Assembly: GCF_001428565.1 (NCBI RefSeq)
Contig: NZ_LMIA01000011.1
Span: forward strand, 186,142-250,141
Source: Nocardioides sp. Root190
GTDB lineage: Bacteria > Actinomycetota > Actinomycetes > Propionibacteriales > Nocardioidaceae
Length of the DNA stretch: 64,000 nucleotides
Direction of reading: 5' to 3'
Positions 27,121 to 36,555 of the stretch are shown here, in pieces. The notes below the pieces were generated by a model. It saw only the letters and a list, made by a program, of their open reading frames with translations. It was not told the DNA's origin and did not search any database. Every line of letters begins with the position of its first letter. Position 1 is the first letter of the stretch. The position numbers and the translations under genes are program-made.

Positions 27121-28704
27121 ATGATCCACAGATTTCGGTCGAGGCTGATCGCAGTCGTCGGCGCTCTGATGTTGCTCGTAGTCGCCACGGCTTGCGGGGG
27201 GCCATCCGGCGGCGGCGGGAACGGCCCTTCGAAGGACGGCCCTGCGAAGGAGGGCGGAACGCTCGACTGGCTCGTTGTGGGTGAGCCGCCAACGTTGAAT
27301 CCCAAGGGTTACACGGGCGCCTTGGTGCCCCAGTACAGCGCCTTGTACGACAGCCTCGTCCAGGTCGATCCGAAGTCAGGAGACCCGATTTTCCGACAGG
27401 CTGAGTCGGTGACGCCGAACGAGAACAAGTCCGTGTGGACTATCAAACTCCGCGAAGGCCTGAAGTTCTCTGACGGCACGGCGTTCAACGCTGAGGCCAT
27501 CAAGGCATGGTGGGATCACGAGAAGGTTCCGGCGAATGCGTCTCCCGTGATCTCGACGCTGACCAGCTTCAAGAGTTACACCGTCGAGGATGCCCTGACG
27601 CTTCAGGTTGACGTTGGTTACCCCCGTGCGGCCCTCTACAACGACCTCGCGTTCACCTCGCTTGGCATGATTCCGTCGCCGGCTGTCGTCGAGTCCAGCG
27701 GGGACGCGTTCGGTTCCAGTGTCGAGACGTTCGCCGCTGCGGGTCCCTTCGTACTGAAGGAATGGGTGCAGGGCGACCACATGACACTGGTGGCCAACAA
27801 GGATTACTGGGACGAGGGAAGGCCCTACCTGGACGGCATCACCTTCAAGCTCAGTGCTGACGCGAGCACCAACGCCGATGCGGTGGTGAGTGGAGCTGCG
27901 GACATGGCCTACCAACCTTTCCCCGATCCGGCTGAACAGCGCGTCACGGATGCGGGCGGGCAGCACATCTTCCTGCCGGACGTGCAGCAGGTGATCGTCT
28001 CGTTTAACGTGGCCAAGGCGCCGTTCGACGACGTGCGGGTGCGCCGAGCACTAGTCCTCGCGACCGATCCGAAGGACATTTCTGATAAGGCGCAGTCCGG
28101 GCTCGCGACTCCGGTCACGACCCTGTTTCCGGAAGGGTCATCTCTGTACGACCCCGCCGTGGTCCAGAAGACGAACGACCTCGAGCAGGCTCAGGAGTTG
28201 ATCGACGAGTACCTCCAGGACACAGGCAAGGACTCCATTACGGGCTCGGTCCTTTCCCCGGACAACCAGGCCGCGGACCAGGTCAGCGCTCTCACGCAGA
28301 ATTGGAACCGGCTCGACAATGTCGACATAAGCATCGATAAGAAAACGGTCGCAGCCTATGTCAGCGCCCGTGGTGCGAAGGACTTCGACATGGTGATCAG
28401 TAACAGCGCGGATCCCGGGACCTTCGTGGAGGAGTGGCTGAACAAGTGGTCGACAGGAGGAGCGGCGAACACGCAGAACTATTCGGATCCCGAGCTCGAC
28501 AAACTCCTCGAGGCCGGACGAGGGTATGCCGATCAAGACGAGCGCAAGAAGGCTCTGAACGAGATTGGCGCCCGGCTGATGGAAGAAGCCGCCTTCGTCG
28601 GGTTGACCTATGCGCAGAAGTCCGTTGTTGCCAGCAACGAGGTTCGAGTCGACGCCATGATCAACCCGTCGGTGCCTGACCCGGCCCAGATCTCGATCGG
28701 GTGA
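27121..28704 (+). CDS. ABC transporter solute-binding lipoprotein, family 5 (DppA/OppA type)
   Basis: 527 residues. A lipoprotein signal (basic start, hydrophobic core ALMLLVVATAC with the lipobox Cys near 25) anchors it outside the membrane. A Gly/Ser-rich linker follows, then the family-5 fold: NPKGYTG, YDSLVQVDPKSG, LREGLKFSDGTAFNAEAIKAWW, FVLKEWVQGDHMTLVANKDYW, APFDDVRVRRALVLATD. The family binds peptides, but also other organic solutes. In this catabolic setting a non-peptide substrate is likely. A strong terminator follows, so its transcript may be more abundant than that of the rest of the importer. Confidence 0.93.
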   Translation: MIHRFRSRLIAVVGALMLLVVATACGGPSGGGGNGPSKDGPAKEGGTLDWLVVGEPPTLNPKGYTGALVPQYSALYDSLVQVDPKSGDPIFRQAESVTPNENKSVWTIKLREGLKFSDGTAFNAEAIKAWWDHEKVPANASPVISTLTSFKSYTVEDALTLQVDVGYPRAALYNDLAFTSLGMIPSPAVVESSGDAFGSSVETFAAAGPFVLKEWVQGDHMTLVANKDYWDEGRPYLDGITFKLSADASTNADAVVSGAADMAYQPFPDPAEQRVTDAGGQHIFLPDVQQVIVSFNVAKAPFDDVRVRRALVLATDPKDISDKAQSGLATPVTTLFPEGSSLYDPAVVQKTNDLEQAQELIDEYLQDTGKDSITGSVLSPDNQAADQVSALTQNWNRLDNVDISIDKKTVAAYVSARGAKDFDMVISNSADPGTFVEEWLNKWSTGGAANTQNYSDPELDKLLEAGRGYADQDERKKALNEIGARLMEEAAFVGLTYAQKSVVASNEVRVDAMINPSVPDPAQISIG

Positions 28705-28733
28705 TTTCGGGGTGATGTAGACGCGGCAAGGGA

Positions 28734-28771
28734 CTGCCCGGGAAGTGCGCACATGCGCACTTCCCGGGCAG
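28734..28771. terminator. Very strong 38-bp hairpin terminator-like palindrome
   Basis: CTGCCCGGGAAGTGCGCA and TGCGCACTTCCCGGGCAG are perfect 18-bp arms with a 2-base centre, 30 bp after the solute-binding-protein stop. No clear T-run follows, which is normal in actinobacteria. Confidence 0.85.
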
Positions 28772-28896
28772 TGGTGCGTCGTCCTCGAGTTGTGCGGTGA
28801 CACGGACCAAGCCAGTGGTGACGGCATGTCAGTGCTTGCGCCCCTACTCCCGAGAAGGAGGCCTTGACCGGCAAAGTGACCGCTGTTACATTGCTT

Positions 28897-28910
28897 ATCA
28901 AGCGCTTGAT
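28897..28910. promoter_or_regulatory. KstR2-type operator, perfect palindrome
   Basis: ATCAAGCGCTTGAT, 14-bp perfect palindrome, ~120 bp before the first ATPase gene and after the terminator, so the import ATPases and permeases have their own controlled promoter. Confidence 0.8.
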
Positions 28911-29032
28911 TGATTCTAGGGTTAGGCTTCGGTGTCCCGGATACCAAGGTTGTCTTCACAAGACCGCTCGAAATCACCGTCAGCATGTGAACCGGCCCAA
29001 AACAGCGCACGATCTGAGGGAAAGGCAGCACC

Positions 29033-30124
29033 GTGGCGTCGCTAGACAAGGAATCGGCTGGGGGCACCACTTCGAGTCCGCTTCTCGAACTCGTAGATCT
29101 CTCGACCACGTTCGCAACGACCCGGGGAACGGTGCGTGCCGTACGTGGAGTGTCATTCCGGCTGATGCGTGGTCAGACGCTCGGCCTCGTCGGCGAGTCG
29201 GGCAGCGGCAAGACGGTGCTCGCCCGAACCATCATGCGACTGATTGCAGGCGCGAACGTCGTCACCGAAGGCGAGATCCGCTTCGAGGGGCGCGACATCT
29301 TGTCCATGCCGGACAAGGACAGCCGACGCCTGCTCGGGACTGACATGGCCATGGTCTTCCAGGACCCGATGACGGCGCTGAACCCGGTGATGAGGCTCGG
29401 GGCCCAGGTGACCGAAGGTCTCCGCGTCCACAAGGGACTGTCCCGCCGTGATGCACGTGTCGAGGCGGTTCGACTACTGGAGGCAGTCCACATTCGTGAC
29501 CCCGAGGCGCGAGCGATGCAGTATCCCCACGAGCTTTCGGGCGGCATGCGCCAGCGCGTCATGATCGCCACTGCAGTCGCCTGCGGACCCAAGTTGCTGA
29601 TCGCTGACGAGCCGACGACTGCACTCGACGTCACTGTGCAGGCCCGTGTGCTCGATCTCCTCGACGAGATGCGCAAAGACCTCTTCATGGCGATGATTCT
29701 GGTTTCGCACGACCTCAACGTCGTGGCCGATCGAGCCGACCATCTGGCGGTCATGTATGCGGGACGGATCGTCGAGACGGGCCCGGCTTCAGCCGTACTG
29801 CGCGCACCGCACATGCCTTACACCGCGGCGTTGCTGAACTGCACTCCGAGGCTTGATCTTGCTGATGGTGTCCGGCTCGCTTCGATTCCGGGGCGTCCGC
29901 CGTCCTTGAGCGAGCAGCAGCCGGGGTGCAGCTTCGTGACGCGGTGTGAGTTCGCGAGCCAGAAGTGCCGCGAGGAGGCGCCCCCGTTGATTTCGGTCCC
30001 CGACGCCGATCGCAGTTTTGCATGTTGGCACCCGCTCAATTTGTCGAAGCGTGTCATTCAAGAAGTACTACCGGGCGCTCCGGTGTCCGATCTGAAGGCG
30101 GAGGTGGCTCAGAATGGCCGGTAG
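29033..30124 (+). CDS. ABC transporter ATP-binding protein (DppD/OppD type)
   Basis: 363 residues from GTG. Walker A GESGSGKT, Q-loop MVFQDPMTALNP, signature LSGGMRQR, Walker B LLIADEPTTALD and the switch His SHDLN are all present. The C-terminal oligopeptide/dipeptide transporter tail contains Cys residues as in the family (CSFVTRCEF, CREEAPP). It energises uptake with the following DppF-type ATPase. It overlaps the next gene by 11 bases. Confidence 0.95.
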   Translation: MASLDKESAGGTTSSPLLELVDLSTTFATTRGTVRAVRGVSFRLMRGQTLGLVGESGSGKTVLARTIMRLIAGANVVTEGEIRFEGRDILSMPDKDSRRLLGTDMAMVFQDPMTALNPVMRLGAQVTEGLRVHKGLSRRDARVEAVRLLEAVHIRDPEARAMQYPHELSGGMRQRVMIATAVACGPKLLIADEPTTALDVTVQARVLDLLDEMRKDLFMAMILVSHDLNVVADRADHLAVMYAGRIVETGPASAVLRAPHMPYTAALLNCTPRLDLADGVRLASIPGRPPSLSEQQPGCSFVTRCEFASQKCREEAPPLISVPDADRSFACWHPLNLSKRVIQEVLPGAPVSDLKAEVAQNGR

Positions 30125-31160
30125 CGGGACCGCGCACTTGCGAAAGGAAGCGCTCTTGTCGGTCGAGCATCTCGACGTCACCTACTCGGTCGGCGGGCGC
30201 TCGAAGTTCACCGCCGTTTCTGATCTCAGCCTGGACATCTTGCGTGGCGAAACCCTCGGGCTCGTCGGGGAGTCGGGCTGCGGCAAGTCTTCCTTTGGCA
30301 AAGCCGTGGTGAGACACGTTCCAATCTCCGCTGGGCAGGTTCGCCTTGGCGGCAATGACATCTCCAGGCTACGGGGCAGGGAGTTGCGGACAGTCCGCGG
30401 CGATCTCCAGATGGTGTTTCAGGATCCAGTCTCGAGTCTCAACCCACGCCGCTCGGCTGAGCAGATCATCGGCCAGGGCTTGGACGTCTGGAAGAAAGGC
30501 ACCCGCGCGGAACGAGCCGAGAAGGTCCGTGAAGTGATGGAGGCAGTCGGTTTGCCCTACCAGCCTGAGGCCAAGCGCCGGCGACACGAGTTCTCCGGCG
30601 GCCAGTGTCAGCGGATCAGCATCGCTCGAGCCTTGGTGATGGAGCCTGAGGTGCTGGTGTGCGACGAAGCCGTATCCGCCTTGGACGTCTCTGTCCAAGC
30701 GCAAATATTGAACATGCTGCTCGACTTGCGGGAGCGTTACGAGCTGACGATGCTCTTCATTGCGCACAACCTCGCGGTCGTCAAGTACATCAGCGACCGG
30801 ATTGCCGTGATGTATCTCGGCAAGCTCTGCGAGATCGGTCCGAGCGGCCCGCTGACGGACAAGCCTCGCCATCCTTACACTCGTGCGCTCCTCGACGCCG
30901 CAAACCTCGAGCATGGTCCTGGCGAGGTCCTGGAGTCGCCAACTGAGGTCGACGTGCAAGGCCAGGGCGACCGCGACACCCCCGATGACCTCGCCGCTCG
31001 TGGGTGTCGGTTTCGCGACCGATGCCCGAGTGCGCAAGCCATTTGTGGGACGACGGAGCCAGAGATACGCATGATCGATGACGGCCACTTCGTGGCCTGC
31101 CATTTCCCGCTTGGCGGCGCGACCGCGCCCGCCGCTGGAACGCCGGGAGGGCAGTCATGA
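30114..31160 (+). CDS. ABC transporter ATP-binding protein (DppF/OppF type)
   Basis: 348 residues. Walker A GESGCGKS, QMVFQDPVSSLNPR, signature EFSGGQCQR (note Q-C in place of the common Q-R), Walker B VLVCDEAVSALD and IAHNLAVVKY. The C-terminal extension CRFRDRCPSAQAIC is typical. Second ATPase of the heterodimer; ATGA overlap to the permease gene. Confidence 0.95.
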   Translation: MAGSGTAHLRKEALLSVEHLDVTYSVGGRSKFTAVSDLSLDILRGETLGLVGESGCGKSSFGKAVVRHVPISAGQVRLGGNDISRLRGRELRTVRGDLQMVFQDPVSSLNPRRSAEQIIGQGLDVWKKGTRAERAEKVREVMEAVGLPYQPEAKRRRHEFSGGQCQRISIARALVMEPEVLVCDEAVSALDVSVQAQILNMLLDLRERYELTMLFIAHNLAVVKYISDRIAVMYLGKLCEIGPSGPLTDKPRHPYTRALLDAANLEHGPGEVLESPTEVDVQGQGDRDTPDDLAARGCRFRDRCPSAQAICGTTEPEIRMIDDGHFVACHFPLGGATAPAAGTPGGQS

Positions 31161-32113
31161 ATCGGCTCCGTTTGGCGGCGTTCGGTCGCCCCGCGCGCTT
31201 CGTGGCAACCGTGATCATTGTGACGATGTTGACCTCGATCATCCTTGATCTTGTCCCCGGCAATACCGCAGCCTTCCTTGCGGGCGAGAACGCGACGCCA
31301 GAGGTAGTAGACGCGGTCGCAAAGCAGTACGGACTCAACGATCCGGTCTACATCCGGTATCTGCATTGGATAGGCGGCGTTCTTCAGGGCGATCTCGGAA
31401 GCTCGTTCGTTACGAAGCAGCCGGTCGCGGAGGCCATCTGGCAGCGCCTTCCCGTCACGCTCGAGCTGGCGCTCCTGGCCACGATCCTGTCGTTCGCCGT
31501 CGCTGTTCCGCTTGCGATGTTCTGCTCGCTCAGGGCTGGTGGTCGCTTCGATCGACTGTGCCTCAACGTCACGACCGCCATGACCTCGGTGCCGGCCTTC
31601 GTGCTCGCGATTCTCTTCGTCCTTGTGTTTGCCCTACGGCTTGGCTGGTTCCCCGTCCTGGGTTGGATACCCCTGTCGGAGGATCCGTCGGGAAATCTCA
31701 GAAACGCGATACTCCCAGTCCTTACGATCTTCTTCGCCGAGATGGCGGTCGTGTTCCGTGTTCTCCGCGCTGATGTGATCGGCACCCTGGAACAGGATTT
31801 CGTTGCTCTTGCGCGAGCCAAGGGTCTGTCGACACGTCGCATCATGACCCGACACGTCCTTCGTCCCTCTTCGTTCTCGCTCATCACGGTTGCGGGAATT
31901 CAGTTCGCTCGCGCGCTCGGCGGCACTGTCATCGTCGAGTCGGTATTCGTCCTTCCGGGCGTGGGCTCGTTGCTCATCAGTTCAGTAGGAGATAGAGACT
32001 TGATCACCTTGCAGGGCATCGTCCTCTTCTTGGCCTTCATCTTCCTTGTCGCCAACCTGACGGTCGACATGATGTACGGCCTCCTTGACCCACGTTCGCG
32101 GGTCCGATCATGA
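31157..32113 (+). CDS. ABC transporter permease (DppB/OppB type)
   Basis: 318 residues with about six membrane helices, starting with ARFVATVIIVTMLTSIILDL. Family hallmarks are the PGNTAAFLAGE and YIRYLHWIGGVLQGDLGSSF regions and the EAA-type loop ALARAKGLSTRRIMTRHVLRP. Partner of the DppC-type protein; ATGA overlaps on both sides. Confidence 0.95.
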   Translation: MNRLRLAAFGRPARFVATVIIVTMLTSIILDLVPGNTAAFLAGENATPEVVDAVAKQYGLNDPVYIRYLHWIGGVLQGDLGSSFVTKQPVAEAIWQRLPVTLELALLATILSFAVAVPLAMFCSLRAGGRFDRLCLNVTTAMTSVPAFVLAILFVLVFALRLGWFPVLGWIPLSEDPSGNLRNAILPVLTIFFAEMAVVFRVLRADVIGTLEQDFVALARAKGLSTRRIMTRHVLRPSSFSLITVAGIQFARALGGTVIVESVFVLPGVGSLLISSVGDRDLITLQGIVLFLAFIFLVANLTVDMMYGLLDPRSRVRS

Positions 32114-33009
32114 GTGCGTTGGGGCAGGCCGACGGTGCGCAGCTCGTCCCGGCCCGCCGAGGACGCGTTTGGGCAGTCTTGGGCGCTGCGGTCCAACCGG
32201 GAAGGATCGGACTCATCCTCAGCGTTTCGTGGATCGCCCTGGTCGTGTTACTCGCGTTGGCTGCTGACTTCCTGCCGCTCCAAGACCCCACCGTCGATGC
32301 GGAGGTAGGGATCCGCGTCCCGCCCCTCCAGAGCCTCGGCGAGCCGCTCGGAACTGATGGATTCGGACGCAGCATGCTGGCCCGCGCCATCTTTGGGGCC
32401 CGTGCGTCCCTGGCGGCTGGGATCGGGGCGGCGGCAGCTGCCCTGCTGATCGGACTAGCGATCGGCGTCGCCGCGGGCTACTTCAGGGGCAAGGTCGACA
32501 CCGCCATTGGCATCGCGATCGACGCACTTCTTTCGTTCCCGGGCATCGTGGTCTTGGTCGTTGTCGGGGCCACAATTGGCGGCGGAGTGGGAAGTGTGAC
32601 CCTGGGGCTGGCAATTGTCGCCGTCCCTCTCTTCGCGAGGCTGGCGCGGGCCAACACCCTTCGGGTAGCTCCGCTGGAGTATGTCCTCGCAGCACGAGGG
32701 TTGGGAGCATCGCCCCGCAAGGTGGTGTTCCTAGAGATCGTGCCCAACGTGTTGACGAGCATGATCGCCTACGCCGGCGTCGTGGTCGGCGTCTTGATCC
32801 TCGCCGAGTCGTCGGTGAGCTTCCTGGGCCTCGGGGTCCAGTTGCCCCAGCCAAGTTGGGGAAACATGATCTCCGAAGGACAGAAGGCGCTCCGAACCGA
32901 TCCCCACCTGGTCTTGGTGCCGGCCGCGCTCCTCGTTCTCACGATCTTGGCCCTCAATCAGGTGGCTGAGTATGTCCGGAGCCGCTCCGACACGAGCTCG
33001 CGACTGTAG
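32110..33009 (+). CDS. ABC transporter permease (DppC/OppC type)
   Basis: 299 residues. N-terminal helix WIALVVLLALAADFLPL, the GEPLGTDGFGRSMLARAIFGAR motif that marks DppC proteins, and an EAA loop YVLAARGLGASPRKVVFLEIVPN. Last gene of the importer operon (29033-33009). Confidence 0.95.
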   Translation: MSALGQADGAQLVPARRGRVWAVLGAAVQPGRIGLILSVSWIALVVLLALAADFLPLQDPTVDAEVGIRVPPLQSLGEPLGTDGFGRSMLARAIFGARASLAAGIGAAAAALLIGLAIGVAAGYFRGKVDTAIGIAIDALLSFPGIVVLVVVGATIGGGVGSVTLGLAIVAVPLFARLARANTLRVAPLEYVLAARGLGASPRKVVFLEIVPNVLTSMIAYAGVVVGVLILAESSVSFLGLGVQLPQPSWGNMISEGQKALRTDPHLVLVPAALLVLTILALNQVAEYVRSRSDTSSRL

Positions 33010-33106
33010 GGCAGCCACACAGCAGCACAAAGTCCGGCCGTGACCGAGGCTCGTCCCGGTGCCATCGAGCAGGGCTTGACGTGGAACCGACGTCGGCCTA
33101 GATTCA

Positions 33107-33120
33107 ATCAAGCGCTTGAT
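33107..33120. promoter_or_regulatory. KstR2-type operator, perfect palindrome
   Basis: ATCAAGCGCTTGAT, ~97 bp before the aldehyde dehydrogenase gene and after the importer operon. Confidence 0.8.
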
Positions 33121-33216
33121 CGATTATTGGTTGCATTGCATTGCCCCCAAGGGACAGAACGTGCGACCCGCACACCCAGTGGCAGCAGGAATTGACAGAT
33201 ACGGAGGGACCGAGTG

Positions 33217-34728
33217 ATGAGCTCAATGACGGCCAGCGGGCACTCTCGGGCGCATGTCGACTTGCACCGGAATCTTGCCGAGAAGACGCTCCGCAGAGCT
33301 GCCATTTATTCCGGTGGGAACTGGGTGTCCTCGACCGCCTCGGGCACGATGGAGCACCGGAACCCGACAACCGGGGAGGTCCAGGGTGAACTCGTGATCG
33401 CGGGTTCCAGTGAGGTCGACGACGCGGTCTCAGCCGCGAGGGCGGCCCTGGCTGGTTGGCGATCGACACCGGCTGATGTCAAACGCTCGCTCCTCCGCTC
33501 TCTTGCTGACGCCATCAAGGCGAACATCGATGACCTCGAAGTTCTTGGCGTGCTAGACAACGGGAACACCCGGGCGACCGTCCGCGCCGCGGCGCTACGG
33601 GGCGCTGACTTCCTCGACTACTACGCGGGCTGGCCGGACAAACTGAGCGGCCTCGTCATCCCCAGCTATCCCGGCGACGCACTCAACTACACAGTTCCTG
33701 AGCCGTTCGGGGTAGTTGCGGCCATGGTGAACTGGAACGGTCCGCTGGTCGCGACCTGTCGCAAGATCGGTCCCGCGCTGGCCGCGGGGAATACCGTCGT
33801 CGTGAAGTCGCCAGAGCTTGCTCCATTCCAGGTCCAGCGTTTCGCGGAGCTCTGTGAAGCGGTGGGCATCCCGCCGGGCGTCGTCAACATCGTGCCCGGC
33901 GGACCGGAGACTGGAGCCGCCCTCGTATCGCACGCTGGTGTCGACAAGGTGTCGTTCACGGGAAGCACGGCGACGGCCAAGAAGATCATGGCGGCAGCGG
34001 CGGTCAACTTGACCCCAGTTGCTCTCGAGCTGGGCGGGAAGGCCGCCAACATCGTGTGTGCGGACGCGGACATCGAGAAGGCAGCTGCCATGGCCGGCAT
34101 GTACGGGGCTGTCGTCAACTCCGGCCAAGGATGTCTGCTCCCGACGTTGCTGTTGGTCGAGGACGGGATCTATGACGCTTTCATGGACCGTGTCGTCTCC
34201 GTTGTCGAGTCGGTCAAGATCGGAGATCCCCTCGACCGCGCCACCGCGATGGGTCCACTCATCAGCTCGGGTGCCCGAGACCGGGTGGCGTCGATCATCG
34301 ACGGGGCCGCGGCGTCTGGTGGATCGACCTTGCTCACCGGAGGCGCACGCCTCGGCGGCGAGTTCGAAGACGGTTACTTCCTGCAACCGACGATCTTCGG
34401 GGATGTGGACCCTCACGCCAAGATCGCCCGAGAGGAGATCTTCGGCCCAGTGCTCAGTGCGCTGAGGTTCGACTCCGAGGAAGAGGCACTGTCGATTGCA
34501 CATGGCACCAGGTATGCGCTGTCGGGATTCGTGCATACCAACGACGTGCGACGTGCTCATCGAATGGCTGGGGCGCTCAAGGCGGGATCAGTGTCAGTCA
34601 ACGGGATCAATCCCCTCGCGCCGTCCGTGCCGTTCGGGGGAAGCGGCGACAGCGGATTCGGACGTGAAGGTGGCGAAGAGGGACTGCTCGAGTTCGTCCG
34701 GACGAAGAACGTGTACGTGTCGTTGTGA
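33217..34728 (+). CDS. NAD(P)-dependent aldehyde dehydrogenase
   Basis: 503 residues. Seen: VNWNGPLVATCRKIGPALAA, the nucleotide-binding SFTGSTATAKKI, general-base Glu ~271 in LELGGKAANIV, catalytic Cys ~305 in NSGQGC, and the EEIFGPVLSALRF segment. The start may be GTG 33214 or ATG 33217, both close after ACGGAGGG. It oxidises a pathway aldehyde to an acid, which a ligase could then activate. It precedes the BVMO gene by ~95 bp and has its own operator. Confidence 0.94.
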   Translation: MSSMTASGHSRAHVDLHRNLAEKTLRRAAIYSGGNWVSSTASGTMEHRNPTTGEVQGELVIAGSSEVDDAVSAARAALAGWRSTPADVKRSLLRSLADAIKANIDDLEVLGVLDNGNTRATVRAAALRGADFLDYYAGWPDKLSGLVIPSYPGDALNYTVPEPFGVVAAMVNWNGPLVATCRKIGPALAAGNTVVVKSPELAPFQVQRFAELCEAVGIPPGVVNIVPGGPETGAALVSHAGVDKVSFTGSTATAKKIMAAAAVNLTPVALELGGKAANIVCADADIEKAAAMAGMYGAVVNSGQGCLLPTLLLVEDGIYDAFMDRVVSVVESVKIGDPLDRATAMGPLISSGARDRVASIIDGAAASGGSTLLTGGARLGGEFEDGYFLQPTIFGDVDPHAKIAREEIFGPVLSALRFDSEEEALSIAHGTRYALSGFVHTNDVRRAHRMAGALKAGSVSVNGINPLAPSVPFGGSGDSGFGREGGEEGLLEFVRTKNVYVSL

Positions 34729-34823
34729 GGGTCGGGCGGCGCGCGGCACCTGGACGTGGAGGCGCTTGACAGTGAAGACGGCGGCAGCGATGGCGAGATC
34801 CAACCGGACGATAGGACGTTGAG

Positions 34824-36497
34824 ATGACGGAGGATGCGAACGTGGTTGACAAGGTTCGGTCGGACGATGGCCTGGACTACGAGTTCCTGATTATCGGGGC
34901 GGGCGTGTGTGGTCTTTACCAGTTGCACCGACTGCTGGAGATCGGCGCGAAGGCCACTGCCCTCGAAGCCAACTCGGACGTGGGTGGGACCTGGTACAAC
35001 AACCGCTACCCCGGGTGCCGGTTCGACTCGGAGAGCTACACCTACCAGTACTCCTTCGACAAGGAACTGCTCGGTGAGTGGAACTGGTCTGAGAGGTTTG
35101 CCGCCCAGCCGGAGACCCTGCGCTACTTCCAGCACGTGGCCGAGAAGTTCGGGCTACGGAAGCACATCCAGTTCAACAGTCGCGTCGTCTCGGCGGTCTA
35201 CAACGAGAACAATCCCAGTTGGCTGGTGACGACTGCCGGGGGAGCGACGTTCACGACGCGATTCCTCATGACGGCCATGGGTCTCCTGTCTGCGCCGACC
35301 GTGCCACGCTTCGAGGGCCGCGACACGTTCGGGGGGACCTCGCTGCATACCTTCGACTGGCCCCACGCTGGGCTCGATCTCGCAGGAAAGCGGGTCGGCG
35401 TGGTCGGCACTGGCGCAACGGGGGTCCAGGTGATCTCTACGATTGCGGACAAGGTCAAGACGCTCACGGTGTTCCAACGAGACGCGAACTGGTGCGCGCC
35501 CCTGGGCAATGCCCCCATCTCCGAGCCGGAGATGGCCCAGCTCAAGGAGACCTACGATGAGATCTTCGAGCGCTGCTTCAACTCGCCCAACGGATTTCTG
35601 CACCGTCCAGACCGCCGCATCAGCACTGATGTCTCCCGTGAGGAGCGTCTTGCGTGGTGGGAGGAGCTCTATGGAGCTCCAGGCTTTGGAATCTGGCTCG
35701 GCAACTTCCGAGACACCCTCATGAACGAGGACGCGAACGCCGAGCTCTCGGAGTTCATCGCCGCCAAGGTCCGCGCGCGCGTCGACGACCCTGCAGTGGC
35801 CGAGAAGCTCATTCCTCACGACCACGGGTTCGGGACCAAGCGAGTGCCTCTCGAAACGCGCTATTACGAGGTCTACAACCGCCCAAACGTCCGACTGGTC
35901 GACTTGATGGAGACCCCGGTCGAACGGGTCACACCGTCCGGAATCACTACGACGGCTGAGGACATCGAGCTCGATGTCATCATCTATGCCACCGGGTTCG
36001 ATGCGGTGACTGGACCATTCGACCGGATCGACTTTGTGGGGGAGAACGGCCTCAAGCTCCGCGACAAATGGAAAGACGGTCCGGAGACCTGTGTTGGTGT
36101 GCAAACCACCGGGTTCCCGAATCTGCTGACCTGCGTCGGGCCTCAGTCGGGCTCTGTCGCAGCGAACTTCCCGCGCGGGATTGAAGACATCGTGGCCTGG
36201 ATGACCGACTTTGCGATCTACATCCGCGAGAACGGCGTGACGGAGGTTCGAGCCAATCGCGAGGCCGAGTTGGCTTGGGTCGAGCACGTGCGCGAGGTCA
36301 ATCAGGAGGTTCTCTTCACGAAGACGAAGTCCTGGTTCAACGGCTACAACCTGAACGTCGACGGTGGCGACAAGCCGCGGGTCCTCATCTATACGGGCGG
36401 CGCCGTGAGGTACCGCAAGCGACTGGCGGAAGAGCGAGCAGCTGGATATCCGAGCTTCGAGATTCTGACGGGCGACGCCCTACCCGAGTCCAGTTAG
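34824..36497 (+). CDS. Baeyer-Villiger flavin monooxygenase (type I)
   Basis: 557 residues, FAD- and NADPH-dependent, inserting oxygen beside a ketone to give a lactone or ester. The FAD motif IIGAGVCGLYQ is at ~23-32 and the second Rossmann GTGATGVQ at ~196. The full fingerprint FGGTSLHTFDWP is at 169-180 (FxGxxxHxxxWP with His 175). Length and the GGTWYNNRYPG motif match cyclohexanone-monooxygenase-like enzymes. It suggests that the pathway handles a cyclic or alkyl ketone, perhaps made by the GMC oxidoreductase. Confidence 0.93.
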   Translation: MTEDANVVDKVRSDDGLDYEFLIIGAGVCGLYQLHRLLEIGAKATALEANSDVGGTWYNNRYPGCRFDSESYTYQYSFDKELLGEWNWSERFAAQPETLRYFQHVAEKFGLRKHIQFNSRVVSAVYNENNPSWLVTTAGGATFTTRFLMTAMGLLSAPTVPRFEGRDTFGGTSLHTFDWPHAGLDLAGKRVGVVGTGATGVQVISTIADKVKTLTVFQRDANWCAPLGNAPISEPEMAQLKETYDEIFERCFNSPNGFLHRPDRRISTDVSREERLAWWEELYGAPGFGIWLGNFRDTLMNEDANAELSEFIAAKVRARVDDPAVAEKLIPHDHGFGTKRVPLETRYYEVYNRPNVRLVDLMETPVERVTPSGITTTAEDIELDVIIYATGFDAVTGPFDRIDFVGENGLKLRDKWKDGPETCVGVQTTGFPNLLTCVGPQSGSVAANFPRGIEDIVAWMTDFAIYIRENGVTEVRANREAELAWVEHVREVNQEVLFTKTKSWFNGYNLNVDGGDKPRVLIYTGGAVRYRKRLAEERAAGYPSFEILTGDALPESS

Positions 36498-36555
36498 CGA
36501 TCCGGGGCGCCGCCGGACTGGGGAGTTGCCAACCAATGATGAACGGAGAAATGCT

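Noticed and set aside
34757..34770. Another operator before the BVMO gene (GGCGCTTGAC)
   Set aside because: Only the right half of the palindrome is present; the CAAG half is missing.
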